Source: Lysinibacillus mangiferihumi (GTDB lineage: Bacteria; Bacillota; Bacilli; Bacillales_A; Planococcaceae). From it: a stretch of DNA of 64,000 nucleotides. This document shows, piece after piece, positions 34,263 to 43,895 of the stretch (position 1 is its first letter; each line of letters starts with the position of its first letter). The stretch is taken from the NCBI RefSeq assembly GCF_003049665.1, contig NZ_PYWM01000004.1, positions 62,001 to 126,000 of the forward strand. The letters are read 5' to 3'. The position numbers were made by a program, and so were the translations under genes. The notes below the pieces were generated by a model. The model was not told the origin of the DNA. It worked only from the letters and a program-made list of their open reading frames with translations, and ran no database searches.

Positions 34263-36149
34263 TTACATTACCCGTTTAAACATTTTTTCCACTTCATATG
34301 TTGTAAAATGTATTAACACCGGCCGACCATGTGGACAAGTAAACGGATTATCCGCTCTACGTAAATCATCTAATAACGCAACCATTTGCTCTTTCGTCAA
34401 ATAATGATTGGCCTTGATAGACTTTTTACAGCTCATCATAATGGCTGCCGCCTCACGCATTTTTTTGACATCTGCTGTTTTTGTGGTCAATACTTGCTCG
34501 ATTAACTCCTCAATGATGTCCTGTTCCTCGCCATTCGGAAACCAGCTAGGATGCTCACGAATAACAAATGATGACTGTCCAAAATCCTCTAAAAACACAC
34601 CAACGGCCTCTAGCTGCTGTCTATTTTCACGCAGGATCAGTGCCTCGTCTGCTGCATAGTGGAAGGTCAATGGTAGTAATAACGCTTGCCGTTCATTAGG
34701 ATTTACTTGTCCTACTTTTTCACGGTAAAACTCATATTTAATACGTTCTTGCGCTGCATGCTGGTCGATTAAATAAAAACCGTCCTCCATTTGCGCAACA
34801 ATATAAGTGCCATGTATTTGTCCTACTACTTCAAGCGCAGGAAATGGTTCTTTTTTAGGCTCTTTCATTGGAGATTCTACTATTTGAGGCTCCTCATTTA
34901 AAAAGTCCATATGCTCGTTTGGTGACGCTTCTTCTATCTGATTGGTTTCGATTGGTTGAATTGGTTGCCAGTGCTCTTCTATCACTGTAGGTGCAGGTTC
35001 TTCCATCGGTAATATGCTAGATTCCTGAACAGTTTGCGCGCCATAAAGCTTTTCAACGATAGCATTCATTTTTTCTACATCAAGTTGTGGTACAGGTTTC
35101 CACATGTTCAGCTGTTCCGTTGCAGGTTTTGCAATCTTTTCCTTCTTCTCCATAAGTGGTACACGCATAACATCGCGAATTTTGCCACGTATCGTTTCTT
35201 CAATCAATTTAAGTAGCTCTGGTTCTTTACTTAAACGAATCTGGTGTTTGGCTGGATGGACATTGACGTCTGTTAAATAAGGATCCCCTTCAATAAAGAG
35301 CACTACGATTGGAAAACGTTCAATCGGTAAATACGTATGATAGGCATCGATAATGGCCTTTTGCACTAAATAATGTTTCACCCAACGCCCATTCACAAAC
35401 AGCGACATATAATTTTTAGAAGCACGTGTCACCTCTGGTAAAGACACATAACCCGTCACCTTATAGTCATGCGACTCGCCGTGAAACGGTACCATTTTTT
35501 TGGCGTTGTGCACGCCATAAATTGCGGCTAGGACTTGCTGTACATCACCTCGTCCATTCGTCTGCAATAATTGCTGACCGTTATGTAGCAATCGAAAGGC
35601 AATTTGTGGATTACCGAGTGCTAGCCGATTCATTAGATCTATCGTATGCCCAAGCTCGGTTTGTATCGTTTTCATATATTTTAAACGAGCAGGAGTATTG
35701 AAAAATAGCTGTGCCACTGTAATATCCGTTCCTTTTCGTAAAGGACCGGGCTTTTGCGTTGTGACATGTCCCCCTTCTAACTCTACATACGTGCCTGATT
35801 CGCCAGTTGAAGTAAGCATTGTCATTTTGGATACCGATGCAATCGATGCTAATGCCTCCCCACGAAATCCTAACGTACGGATACGAAATAAATCATGCTC
35901 CTGATGAATTTTACTTGTTGCATGGCGTGAAAAAGAGATTAGTGCATCTTCCTCATCCATCCCACTACCATTATCAATCACTTGAATTGAAGTGAGTCCC
36001 GCTTCCAGTAAAAAAACATCAATGGACGTACTGCCAGCATCAATCGCATTTTCGACTAGTTCCTTGACAACAGATGCCGGTCGTTCTACTACTTCTCCCG
36101 CAGCAATTCTATTGGAAAGCCACGCGTCCATAATTTGAATTTTCCCCAT
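34263..36149 (-). CDS. mutL: DNA mismatch repair protein MutL
   Basis: A 628-residue protein. N-terminal GHKL ATPase: NRIAAGEVVERPASVVKELV, ENAIDAG, DNGSGMDEEDA, TLGFRGEALASIASV. After an acidic linker (about 330-430) rich in Pro and Glu, the C-terminal domain has DQHAAQERIKYE, the endonuclease metal motif of MutL proteins that nick DNA. It starts 15 bases after the mutS stop, as usual, and works with MutS in mismatch repair. Confidence 0.98.
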   Translation of the reverse strand: MGKIQIMDAWLSNRIAAGEVVERPASVVKELVENAIDAGSTSIDVFLLEAGLTSIQVIDNGSGMDEEDALISFSRHATSKIHQEHDLFRIRTLGFRGEALASIASVSKMTMLTSTGESGTYVELEGGHVTTQKPGPLRKGTDITVAQLFFNTPARLKYMKTIQTELGHTIDLMNRLALGNPQIAFRLLHNGQQLLQTNGRGDVQQVLAAIYGVHNAKKMVPFHGESHDYKVTGYVSLPEVTRASKNYMSLFVNGRWVKHYLVQKAIIDAYHTYLPIERFPIVVLFIEGDPYLTDVNVHPAKHQIRLSKEPELLKLIEETIRGKIRDVMRVPLMEKKEKIAKPATEQLNMWKPVPQLDVEKMNAIVEKLYGAQTVQESSILPMEEPAPTVIEEHWQPIQPIETNQIEEASPNEHMDFLNEEPQIVESPMKEPKKEPFPALEVVGQIHGTYIVAQMEDGFYLIDQHAAQERIKYEFYREKVGQVNPNERQALLLPLTFHYAADEALILRENRQQLEAVGVFLEDFGQSSFVIREHPSWFPNGEEQDIIEELIEQVLTTKTADVKKMREAAAIMMSCKKSIKANHYLTKEQMVALLDDLRRADNPFTCPHGRPVLIHFTTYEVEKMFKRVM

Positions 36150-36163
36150 GGCGCATCACTCCT

Positions 36164-38731
36164 TTATTTTTTAGCGTTGACTAATTGCTGTTGTAATTCA
36201 TATAAGATATTCATAGCCTGCATTGGTGAAATACCAAGGATATTCACCTTCTCCAAGTTTCTCAATACTTCAGCCTCAGCTGAAGGCAACGGCTCTTGTT
36301 CCGTAAATAATGACATTTGCACGGGCTGTTCAACGACCTCTTGTGATACCGGCAGCGCTTTTCCTGCTTCAAAGTTTTCGAGCAATATACGAGCTCTCGA
36401 TAAAATTTCCTCTGGTAATTGTGCCAATTGCGCCACATGAATGCCATAAGACTTATCGGCCGCTCCCTTTTTCACCTTGTGTAAAAAGACAACCGTGCCA
36501 TTCTTTTCAGTGGCAGAAACATGCACATTTTGTAATCGAGGTAACTCCTTTTCTAAAGCTGTCAATTCATGATAATGCGTAGAGAAAAGGGTATTGGCAC
36601 CTATTTTGTCATGAATATATTCCATCATGGATTGCGCAAGACTCATTCCATCATACGTAGAAGTACCTCGACCAATTTCATCAAACAGCATTAAGCTATT
36701 TTCAGTGGCATGCATAATGGCATGCTGTGATTCTAGCATTTCTACCATAAATGTTGATTGTCCAGCAGCTAAATCATCTGCAGCTCCAATCCGTGTGAAA
36801 ATTTGATCTGTAATTGGTAATCGCGCCTTTTCCGCTGGTACATAGCATCCCATTTGTGCCATTACAACAATCAGGGCAACTTGGCGCATATATGTACTTT
36901 TACCGGACATATTCGGCCCAGTAATGAGCATCATGTTGTGATTTTCTTCGAGTACACAATCATTCGGTACATACATTTGCTTATTGAGCATTTTCTCAAC
37001 TACAGGGTGACGACCTTCAATAATTTCTAGCGCACGACCCGCGTGAAATTCTGGCTTTGTAAAACGATATTTCTCTGAGACGCTCGCAAAGCTAAGCAAT
37101 ACATCTAATTCACTTATACTCGCAGCTAGTGCTTGTACCCGTGGGATATATGATTTTAATTGTTCACGAATTTCAACAAAGAGGTTGTACTCTAAAGCTA
37201 AGCTTTCTTCCTCTGCATTCAAAATAAGTGCCTCTTTTTCTTTTAGTTCCTGCGTAATGTAACGCTCTGCATTTGCAAGTGTTTGCTTCCGTTCATAGCG
37301 TGTTAAATCCGCCAAATGAATATTGGACTTTGTAATTTCTATATAGTAGCCAAAAACGCGGTTATAGCCAATTTTCAAGTTTTTAATGCCTGTTTTTGTA
37401 CGTTCTGCCTGTTCTAACTGGGCAATCCAGTCCTTCCCATTGCGAGATGCATAGCGAAGTTCATCTAATCGTTCGTTATAACCATCCCGGATCACATCGC
37501 CTTCTTTAATGGTAATTGGTGGATTATCTGTTATAGCACGCGCTAATAAAGCTTCAACGTCCGCACATGTATCGAGTGTTGCCCCTAGCTTTTGCAATGT
37601 TTCTTTTGGTGCTCCAATTAGCTGTTGTTGAATAATTGGAACTTGACGTAATGAATCACGAAGCTGTGCTAAGTCACGACCGCCTACATTACCGAAAGCT
37701 ACACGACCGGCTAAACGTTCTAAATCATAGACTTGTTTTAAGGAAGATTGTAATTCTGATCTTACAAAATATTCTTCTAATAAATCACTGACCATTGCAA
37801 GTCTTGCCTCAATAGCTGAACGTGAGGCTAATGGTTGATGTAGCCATTGTTTCAGCTTGCGCCCCCCCATGGCAGTAACGGTGTCATCTAATAGCCATAA
37901 CAACGTACCCTTTTGGTCGCCGCCACGAATGGATTGTATAAGCTCTAAATTTCGTTTCGAACTAGAGTCAATACGTAAATAGTTTTTCATTTCATTAAAG
38001 GTAAAGGCTTGAATATGCGAAAGTGACCGCATTTGTGTCTTATCTATATAATGAAGTAATCGCAGGCAAGCCACTTGTATAGTTGCTGGCACTGCTTCTA
38101 AATAGCTGGCTGCTTTGTCCATCGCCATTTCGTCTTCTTCAACGGATAGTACAATGCCGACATTGATTGCATGTTCTGCTAACAAAAGCTGTAAGCTCTC
38201 CGTCACGATTAATTCTCGAATACCATATGCCTGCATTTGCATAAGAAGGGCTTTCCCATCACCCTCAATGGATGAGGCAATCGCTTCACCTGTAGATAAA
38301 TCCAAGTAGGCATAGCCAAATGTAGTAGCATCCAGCTGTTCTGCTGCGCCAATATAATGATTGCTTTTACCATCTAGCGCCTTCCCTTCCATAATGGTAC
38401 CGGGAGTAATCAGTTGGACTACTTCACGTTTGACTACGCCCTTTGCTTGCTTTGGATCCTCTGTTTGCTCACAAATTGCAACTTTATAACCTTTTTGCAC
38501 AAGTGTTTCTATATAATTTTTAGCCGAGTGATGTGGCACGCCACACATCGGAATACGCTCCTTGGCACCTGCATCTCGACTCGTTAATGTAATTTCTAAT
38601 AGTTGTGATGCATTAATGGCATCTTCAAAAAACATTTCGTAAAAGTCACCTAATCTAAAAAATAAAAAAGCATCCTGATAATCTTCTTTGACTTGCAAAT
38701 ATTGTTGCATCATTGGTGTATAGGTTGTCAT
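36164..38731 (-). CDS. mutS: DNA mismatch repair protein MutS
   Basis: An 855-residue protein started at ATG 38731 (MTTYTPMMQQYLQVKEDYQD), with GAGGG upstream; this aligns with MutS of B. subtilis, whereas a longer frame adds 11 residues. The mismatch-reading F-x-E lies in FFRLGDFYEMF. Walker A is ITGPNMSGKSTYMR, then MVEMLESQHAIMHAT and LMLFDEIGRGTSTYDGMSLA. The C-terminal end has the beta-clamp-like and dimer helices (FTEQEPLPS). In an operon with mutL. Confidence 0.98.
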   Translation of the reverse strand: MTTYTPMMQQYLQVKEDYQDAFLFFRLGDFYEMFFEDAINASQLLEITLTSRDAGAKERIPMCGVPHHSAKNYIETLVQKGYKVAICEQTEDPKQAKGVVKREVVQLITPGTIMEGKALDGKSNHYIGAAEQLDATTFGYAYLDLSTGEAIASSIEGDGKALLMQMQAYGIRELIVTESLQLLLAEHAINVGIVLSVEEDEMAMDKAASYLEAVPATIQVACLRLLHYIDKTQMRSLSHIQAFTFNEMKNYLRIDSSSKRNLELIQSIRGGDQKGTLLWLLDDTVTAMGGRKLKQWLHQPLASRSAIEARLAMVSDLLEEYFVRSELQSSLKQVYDLERLAGRVAFGNVGGRDLAQLRDSLRQVPIIQQQLIGAPKETLQKLGATLDTCADVEALLARAITDNPPITIKEGDVIRDGYNERLDELRYASRNGKDWIAQLEQAERTKTGIKNLKIGYNRVFGYYIEITKSNIHLADLTRYERKQTLANAERYITQELKEKEALILNAEEESLALEYNLFVEIREQLKSYIPRVQALAASISELDVLLSFASVSEKYRFTKPEFHAGRALEIIEGRHPVVEKMLNKQMYVPNDCVLEENHNMMLITGPNMSGKSTYMRQVALIVVMAQMGCYVPAEKARLPITDQIFTRIGAADDLAAGQSTFMVEMLESQHAIMHATENSLMLFDEIGRGTSTYDGMSLAQSMMEYIHDKIGANTLFSTHYHELTALEKELPRLQNVHVSATEKNGTVVFLHKVKKGAADKSYGIHVAQLAQLPEEILSRARILLENFEAGKALPVSQEVVEQPVQMSLFTEQEPLPSAEAEVLRNLEKVNILGISPMQAMNILYELQQQLVNAKK

Positions 38732-39009
38732 ATATAAATTCCCTCGCTCTTGCACTAAAATCAAATATGCTTTGGCATATTTACGTCTAAATCATTTTAT
38801 GTGTTGCCTCTATGTGCACACCCTTTTCGTTACTTCCTTCTTTGTGATAGCGAACCTTGACGCAGCAGTACGTCTTCTCCAGCGCTTATACTTGGGGCTA
38901 AGTGTTTGTTTAGCAACGATCCTGTACGATTCAAAGTTTCACCCTCAACGATTTTCTTCAAAGACAAGTAGACGTCATCCTCTGATTGTTAGTTTTATTA
39001 TAACAAAAG
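38732..39009. other. Unexplained stretch between mutS and cotE
   Basis: No clear gene. The minus strand has 51 codons without a stop and without a normal start (SEDDVYLSLKKIVEGETLNR, then LLNKHLAPSISAGEDVLLRQ), ending in a stop near 38841. The plus strand is also open over much of this range. Base composition is less AT-rich than the intergenic norm. It may be a gene remnant or a structured RNA. Confidence 0.35.
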
Positions 39010-39066
39010 ATACATGCGAAACGCTTATTTCACCTTTGTAAAGATGCTAGCATTTCGCATGTATCA
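39010..39066 (-). terminator. Terminator of cotE
   Basis: GATACATGCGAAA and TTTCGCATGTATC are perfect complements at the ends of a longer hairpin. TTTGTTATAAT follows on the minus strand and AAAAAAAT on the plus strand. Confidence 0.75.
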
Positions 39067-39086
39067 AAAAAATATCATCTTGTGAT

Positions 39087-39680
39087 TTATCTTGGTCGTT
39101 CATCAGGAAACGATGAGGACTCTAAAACAAACCTACCATCGCTGCTTGAGCTAGACGAACTAGAACTAGACGAGGACGAGGATGAAGACGAGGATGAGCT
39201 TTCATCATTAAAGTTCCATTCCTCTTCGAAATCTAGCGGATGTACACTAATGCAAATTGTCATTTCACCCATTACTTCGACAATTGTCTCACGCTCTACT
39301 ACAATTTCAAATTTCGTGCCACATGGAGAAATTATCGCTTCCATGCAATTTGGTTCTTGTATCACACGCACACGTACATCATCGCCAACTGTTACTTCGC
39401 CATCTCTAAAATGCAGCTTTACCTTATCTTTATAGTGAACCGTTTCTGAAAACACTGCTGTTTTCGAATGATTACTATAAGCATACCATACATTGACATC
39501 AAACTTTCCTGACACTTCTACAAATTTACCGACTTTTTTTGCTGAACAAGTATGGTTGATTACCCAGCAACCGAGAATGCTCGTCGGTTTATTTGTTGGA
39601 CATAACGTTACACGTTCTTCTGTTCTCTTCTTCCCTTTGGCAACTACTGCTTTCGTCACGATTTGTCGTAAACGTTTCAG
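39087..39680 (-). CDS. cotE: Outer spore coat morphogenetic protein CotE
   Basis: RQIVTKAVVAKGKKRTEERV, SILGCWVINHTCSAKKVGKF, FDVNVWYAYSNHSKTAVF and VIQEPNCMEAIISPCGTKFE match CotE of B. subtilis. The start is unusual: AAGGAGG lies seven bases before CTG 39680, and a protein from this CTG aligns with the B. subtilis start without a gap, whereas the GTG at 39707 has no ribosome binding site. The acidic C-terminal tail of CotE is replaced here by 20 consecutive serines, written with all six serine codons. CotE assembles the outer coat around the spore. Expected in the mother cell. Confidence 0.9.
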   Translation of the reverse strand: MKRLRQIVTKAVVAKGKKRTEERVTLCPTNKPTSILGCWVINHTCSAKKVGKFVEVSGKFDVNVWYAYSNHSKTAVFSETVHYKDKVKLHFRDGEVTVGDDVRVRVIQEPNCMEAIISPCGTKFEIVVERETIVEVMGEMTICISVHPLDFEEEWNFNDESSSSSSSSSSSSSSSSSSSSDGRFVLESSSFPDERPR

Positions 39681-39839
39681 CGCAATTCCTCCTTCGACTC
39701 TTTTCACTCCATCATATGCAGGTAGCGCCCATTGGGTGAACAGATTTCATAGAATCTAATTGACTTACTTTCTACATTTTTGCATTCAACAGCGTTAAGA
39801 TAGGCTCTAATTCAATGCAGATGCCATTCTAAATTTCGG

Positions 39840-39876
39840 CATAAAAATAGCCCGAATGCTGTCATTCGAGCTGTTT
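39840..39876 (-). terminator. Terminator of the miaB-ricA operon
   Basis: On the minus strand AGCTCGAATG, ACAG, CATTCGGGCT, then ATTTTTATG. Confidence 0.85.
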
Positions 39877-39886
39877 CTTCTATTAT

Positions 39887-40324
39887 TTATGAGCAACTAC
39901 CTGGCTGTGTATTTTGTACATACGAACCCGTTTCACCACGTAACACATCGCCACCTGTTGAACGTACAATTTCGTTTGTCACATTGTTAGCAATTGTATT
40001 TGATACTAATTGTAATAAGTCGTTGACATCGCCTTGTGATTCTTTAAATTGCTGCACAACAGGAATATCATTAATTTCTTCTTCAATTTTTGCAATTTTG
40101 TCTTCAATCATTTTTAACGCTTTTTCTTTACCTAGGTGTTGAAAGTTTACTGCTTGCTTTTGTAAGCTTTTTAAACTTGCAATACGTTCACGAACAAGTT
40201 GATTTTCATTAATTTGTGCTTCCGCTTTTTTGAAAAACTCAACTTCTGGTGTATTGGCAATCATATGCGCAATTTCATGGGATTTCTTAATTAAATCTTC
40301 TTTTGTATACAATACTTGAGTCAT
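39887..40324 (-). CDS. ricA: RicA (YmcA), Y-complex protein
   Basis: A 145-residue helical protein of the YlbF/YmcA family, LYTKEDLIKKSHEIAHMIAN, EVEFFKKAEAQINENQLVRE and IPVVQQFKESQGDVNDLLQL, directly after miaB and before cotE as in B. subtilis. The C-terminal CS and preceding residues are in the place where Bacillus YmcA carries cysteines for the iron-sulfur cluster, although only one cysteine is seen here (residue 144). RicA, RicF and RicT direct RNase Y in mRNA maturation and affect sporulation and biofilm formation. Its start is the base after the miaB stop. Confidence 0.93.
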   Translation of the reverse strand: MTQVLYTKEDLIKKSHEIAHMIANTPEVEFFKKAEAQINENQLVRERIASLKSLQKQAVNFQHLGKEKALKMIEDKIAKIEEEINDIPVVQQFKESQGDVNDLLQLVSNTIANNVTNEIVRSTGGDVLRGETGSYVQNTQPGSCS

Positions 40325-41869
40325 TTACGCTTCCACCTTTTCATTTTTTACTACTTCCACAAATTCACCAGTTAATGAATAAGAAGTAGCCTCTATTATT
40401 TTTACTTTCACTAACTGACCAATCAACTCTGAAGGTGCTTTAAAATTTACGAGACGATTTTTACGCGTATAGCCAGCAAGCACATCATCACGACGTTTAC
40501 TTGTTCCTTCTACTAACACTTCAACCACTTCGCCCCTCAAGCCTTCTAGCGCTTTTCTAGAATATTCTTGTACGACAGCATTTAAACGATGTAGACGTTC
40601 CTTTTTCACCTCTTCAGGTACATTATCAACCATTTTCGCGGCTGGCGTTCCTTCACGAGGAGAGTAAATATACGTAAAGGCCATATCAAAGCCTACTTCA
40701 CGATATAAAGATAACGTCTCTTCGAATTGCTCTTCCGTTTCGTTTGGGTAACCAACAATAATATCCGTTGTTAATGTAACACCTGGGATAGCGGCTTTAA
40801 TCTTATCTACTAAGCGAAGGAAGTGCTCACGACTATATTTGCGCGCCATAATTTTTAATACGTCATTTGAGCCTGATTGTACCGGTAAGTGAATGTGTTC
40901 AACTAAATTGCCACCTTTCGCCAATACCTCGATTAAATGATCATCAAAATCACGCGGGTGACTTGTTGTAAAGCGAATACGTGGAATATCTATTTTTCGC
41001 AATTCATTCATTAAATCACCAAGTCGATAATCCATGTCCTCAAAATCTTTGCCGTAAGCGTTGACATTTTGCCCTAATAGCATGATTTCTTTATAGCCTG
41101 CAGCAGCTAGCTCACGCACTTCTGCTATGATTTCCTCTGGACGGCGACTACGTTCTTTACCACGTGTATAAGGTACAATGCAGTACGTACAAAACTTGTC
41201 ACAGCCATACATAATATTGACCCAAGCTTTTATAGAACCTAGACGTTTTTTCGGCAAGTTTTCAATAACGTCGCCCTCTTTAGACCAAACCTCCACAACC
41301 ATTTCTTTCGACATGTACGCTTCTTTTAAAATATTTGGCAGACGATGAATATTGTGCGTACCAAATACCATATCGACGTGTGGATACGTTTTTAAAATTT
41401 TATTGACTACGGATTCTTCCTGTGACATACAGCCACAGACGCCAATCAACATTTCTGGATTTTTACGTTTATATTTTAACAGGAAACCAAGCTCTCCAAA
41501 TACTTTATTTTCTGCATTTTCACGAATCGCACATGTATTCAGTAACACCACATCTGCCTCTTCGATCATGTCTGTTGAAGTATAGCCAAGTTGCATAAAA
41601 ATACCAGCCATTACTTCTGTATCATGCTCATTCATCTGACAGCCGTACGTACGGATATAAAATGTCCGCCCTTCACCCATGCCAGCGAATTGTTCAGCAA
41701 TTTGGAAGTCTTTATGATATTTCACTTCTTCTTTGCCACGTTTTTTTGCATCTTTTAATGAAGGTGCCGTAAAGACCTTCTCAAAATATTTACTGTAATC
41801 CTTTTCAGGCTTGTCTTCTTTTTTTGGTTGATTGACTTGTTGACTTGTTAAGCGTTGTTCCTCATTCAT
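40325..41869 (-). CDS. miaB: tRNA-2-methylthio-N6-dimethylallyladenosine synthase
   Basis: A 514-residue radical-SAM methylthiotransferase. The N-terminal MTTase domain has [34 protein letters not shown] and [10 protein letters not shown], giving three cysteines for the auxiliary cluster; [17 protein letters not shown] carries the CxxxCxxC of the SAM cluster; a TRAM domain closes the chain ([22 protein letters not shown]). It finishes the modification begun by MiaA. About 35 extra N-terminal residues rich in Lys, Gln and Glu precede the core, as in Bacillus. AAAGGAG is 14 bases before ATG, a wide spacing. Confidence 0.98.
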   Translation of the reverse strand: MNEEQRLTSQQVNQPKKEDKPEKDYSKYFEKVFTAPSLKDAKKRGKEEVKYHKDFQIAEQFAGMGEGRTFYIRTYGCQMNEHDTEVMAGIFMQLGYTSTDMIEEADVVLLNTCAIRENAENKVFGELGFLLKYKRKNPEMLIGVCGCMSQEESVVNKILKTYPHVDMVFGTHNIHRLPNILKEAYMSKEMVVEVWSKEGDVIENLPKKRLGSIKAWVNIMYGCDKFCTYCIVPYTRGKERSRRPEEIIAEVRELAAAGYKEIMLLGQNVNAYGKDFEDMDYRLGDLMNELRKIDIPRIRFTTSHPRDFDDHLIEVLAKGGNLVEHIHLPVQSGSNDVLKIMARKYSREHFLRLVDKIKAAIPGVTLTTDIIVGYPNETEEQFEETLSLYREVGFDMAFTYIYSPREGTPAAKMVDNVPEEVKKERLHRLNAVVQEYSRKALEGLRGEVVEVLVEGTSKRRDDVLAGYTRKNRLVNFKAPSELIGQLVKVKIIEATSYSLTGEFVEVVKNEKVEA

Positions 41870-42066
41870 TGCAGGTCAGGTAACTCCTTTCAAACGAAAT
41901 CCGTGCATTCGAATTCCCATTTTACTATTATACTGAATGATTACTACTTCCTACAAGGTTTGCGTACTAAATGTCGTGGTTTTGACTTAAATACACTTTA
42001 TTAGCCAGAAAATTTCGACATTTATCCTTTTATAAAATCTAGATGCTACTGCTTGAAACAGAAAAA

Positions 42067-42094
42067 ATCACCGATGACAGGTATCAACGGTGAT
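42067..42094 (-). terminator. Terminator of the binding-protein/PHP operon
   Basis: ATCACCG and CGGTGAT flank a 14-base loop that can pair further (GATGAC/GTATC). On the minus strand TTTTTTCTG follows. Confidence 0.75.
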
Positions 42095-42099
42095 CTTCG

Positions 42100-43113
42100 T
42101 TAAAGCTCGATATATTTCTTGGTGCGTTGTTGGAAGCCTAAAAGCTTCTGGACACCCAAACTTTTTAGCCAATCTGTATTGGCAAATGTATAGTTTCCTA
42201 AATCATCTGGGAAGTGGGCGTCTGAAGAAACGGTAAACTCGACACCTCGTTTCACGAGAACTTGCAAAAACAGTGGACCGGGGCACATTTCTTTAACGGG
42301 ATAGCGATAATATAACCCTGCGTTTATTTCTGTAGCGGTTTGTGTTGTGACAAGCGCCTGTGCAATCTGTTCATACCATAAAAGATTAAACGCCTCATCC
42401 TTCACATGATAATTAAAGACTTTAAAATTATCCAAGTGAGCTACAAAATCAAACATATTAGACTGAATCATTTGCACAACCGTCGTATAAAACTGTGTAT
42501 ACTTCATCTGTAAAGTTGGCTGGTCCATCTTTTTAAATAGACGCTCCGTTTGTGGATTATCAAAACCCCAGCCATCTATAAAATGAACCGAGCCAATAAC
42601 ATAATCCCACGGATGCCCTTGTAGGAGCGCAGTCAATTCTTCTTCACCGCCTACAAAATAATCCGCTTCAATCCCTAGTCTTAACTCAACACCGTGCTGA
42701 CGCCATTTGTCCTTTGCCTTGTCAATTGCCATTACGAAATCGTCCATACTTTCTGTCATCACACTATTTAGCCAGTATCGTTGGAGTTGACCGATTTCTG
42801 TTGATTCATCCAATTGCATATAACGTTCAAAATAGGGGCGCGTTTCCTTAAACCGATACAAATGATCCACAATGCCAACCTCTCGTAAACCAAGTTGCTT
42901 TGCCCGTTGTAAATATAAATCGAGCCATTCTTCACTATAACAGCCATTATGCAATCTTTTAGCAAGCGTTGCCACTTGCCACTCCATTAAAGCTTTCGAG
43001 CCATTGTCAACATTTTTTAAGTCATGAAAATTGGCTATAGCTTGTGATGTTCGCTCCAACCAACGAAAAGAATAAGGGCCCTCCTCTAAATGTACATGAT
43101 AATCAATTGTCAT
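42100..43113 (-). CDS. PHP-domain phosphoesterase, histidinol-phosphatase-like
   Basis: A 337-residue protein started at ATG 43113, eight bases after GGAGGG; its ATG overlaps the deoR-type stop (TGATG). IDYHVHLEEGPYSFRWLERT gives the first H-x-H metal motif, LREVGIVDHLYRF the next, LRLGIEADYF the glutamate, VIGSVHFIDGWGF, VAHLDNFKVF and FTVSSDAHFPDDLG the rest, so the trinuclear site is complete. A phosphate ester is the likely substrate. As the last gene of the operon it may act on a product brought in by the transporter. It is not part of a his operon, so histidinol phosphate is unlikely. Confidence 0.85.
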   Translation of the reverse strand: MTIDYHVHLEEGPYSFRWLERTSQAIANFHDLKNVDNGSKALMEWQVATLAKRLHNGCYSEEWLDLYLQRAKQLGLREVGIVDHLYRFKETRPYFERYMQLDESTEIGQLQRYWLNSVMTESMDDFVMAIDKAKDKWRQHGVELRLGIEADYFVGGEEELTALLQGHPWDYVIGSVHFIDGWGFDNPQTERLFKKMDQPTLQMKYTQFYTTVVQMIQSNMFDFVAHLDNFKVFNYHVKDEAFNLLWYEQIAQALVTTQTATEINAGLYYRYPVKEMCPGPLFLQVLVKRGVEFTVSSDAHFPDDLGNYTFANTDWLKSLGVQKLLGFQQRTKKYIEL

Positions 43114-43895
43114 CAACTCTTCCCTCCACTACATACTGTCCATTGTTCTTCGTACGCTTGCCATTCCTCAGGACAAGCCATATCACACATGATTTCCGTA
43201 CATTGTGCCAAATCACAAATTTGATAAAATGATTTGCCATTAAACTTTGATGCATCCGCTAGTAATATACAATTCTTACTTTGTTGAAGCATTTTTTGGG
43301 AAATCAAGGATTCATCTAAATCATAATCATAGACAATGCCATCCTGAATGCCCCCGCATGATAAAAATGCCTTATCAAAGTTCATATGACTTAACCACTC
43401 CAACGTCATCGCACCCGCAACTGAAGCTTGCCTTGGATTTGTTGTACCGCCTAGTAAAATAACTTTCCCTGTCATCCGTCTTTCTTCAATGGCGAGATTA
43501 AACTGTGCGGCGGCGGCAATAGAATTAGTGACAACCGTAATATCATCAACTGCCATTAAGTAATCCGCTATATGGACTGTCGTCGTCCCTGTATCAACGG
43601 CAATCGTATCTCCATCACAGATACGCTGAGCAGCCTGACGCGCAATAGCACATTTCGCCTCTTTATGCATTTGCAGTTTTCGCAAAAATGCTGGCTCCGT
43701 TCGAACGTTGGTATATTTGATTGCCCCGCCATGCACTCGGGTCAATAAATGCTGTTGTTCTAGCTCATCCAAATCTCGACGAACTGTTTCAGGTGCTACG
43801 AGCAGTGTCTCAGCAATATTTGCTACAATAATTTTGCCATCAAGCTCTAACTGCTTTAAAATAAATTCAAAACGTTCAATTTTTGCATATGTCAT
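43113..43895 (-). CDS. DeoR family regulator
   Basis: A 260-residue protein: N-terminal DeoR helix-turn-helix (IVANIAETLLVAPETVRRDL, LEQQHLLTRVHGGAI) and the C-terminal DeoRC domain (DTIAVDTGTTTVHIADYL, KAFLSCGGIQDG). DeoR proteins sense phosphorylated sugars or related phosphates through the C-terminal domain. It overlaps the ATPase gene by four bases and lies inside the operon, so it probably controls this operon in response to a phosphorylated intermediate. Confidence 0.92.
   Translation of the reverse strand: MTYAKIERFEFILKQLELDGKIIVANIAETLLVAPETVRRDLDELEQQHLLTRVHGGAIKYTNVRTEPAFLRKLQMHKEAKCAIARQAAQRICDGDTIAVDTGTTTVHIADYLMAVDDITVVTNSIAAAAQFNLAIEERRMTGKVILLGGTTNPRQASVAGAMTLEWLSHMNFDKAFLSCGGIQDGIVYDYDLDESLISQKMLQQSKNCILLADASKFNGKSFYQICDLAQCTEIMCDMACPEEWQAYEEQWTVCSGGKS

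Noticed and set aside
38772-39041. 89-codon plus-strand frame between mutS and cotE
   Set aside because: No ribosome binding site, odd composition, and it runs into the cotE terminator; kept only as part of an unexplained region.
39082-39435. Acidic plus-strand frame with a long Asp/Glu run opposite cotE
   Set aside because: It is the antisense shadow of the serine tract of CotE; the CotE frame has clear homology.
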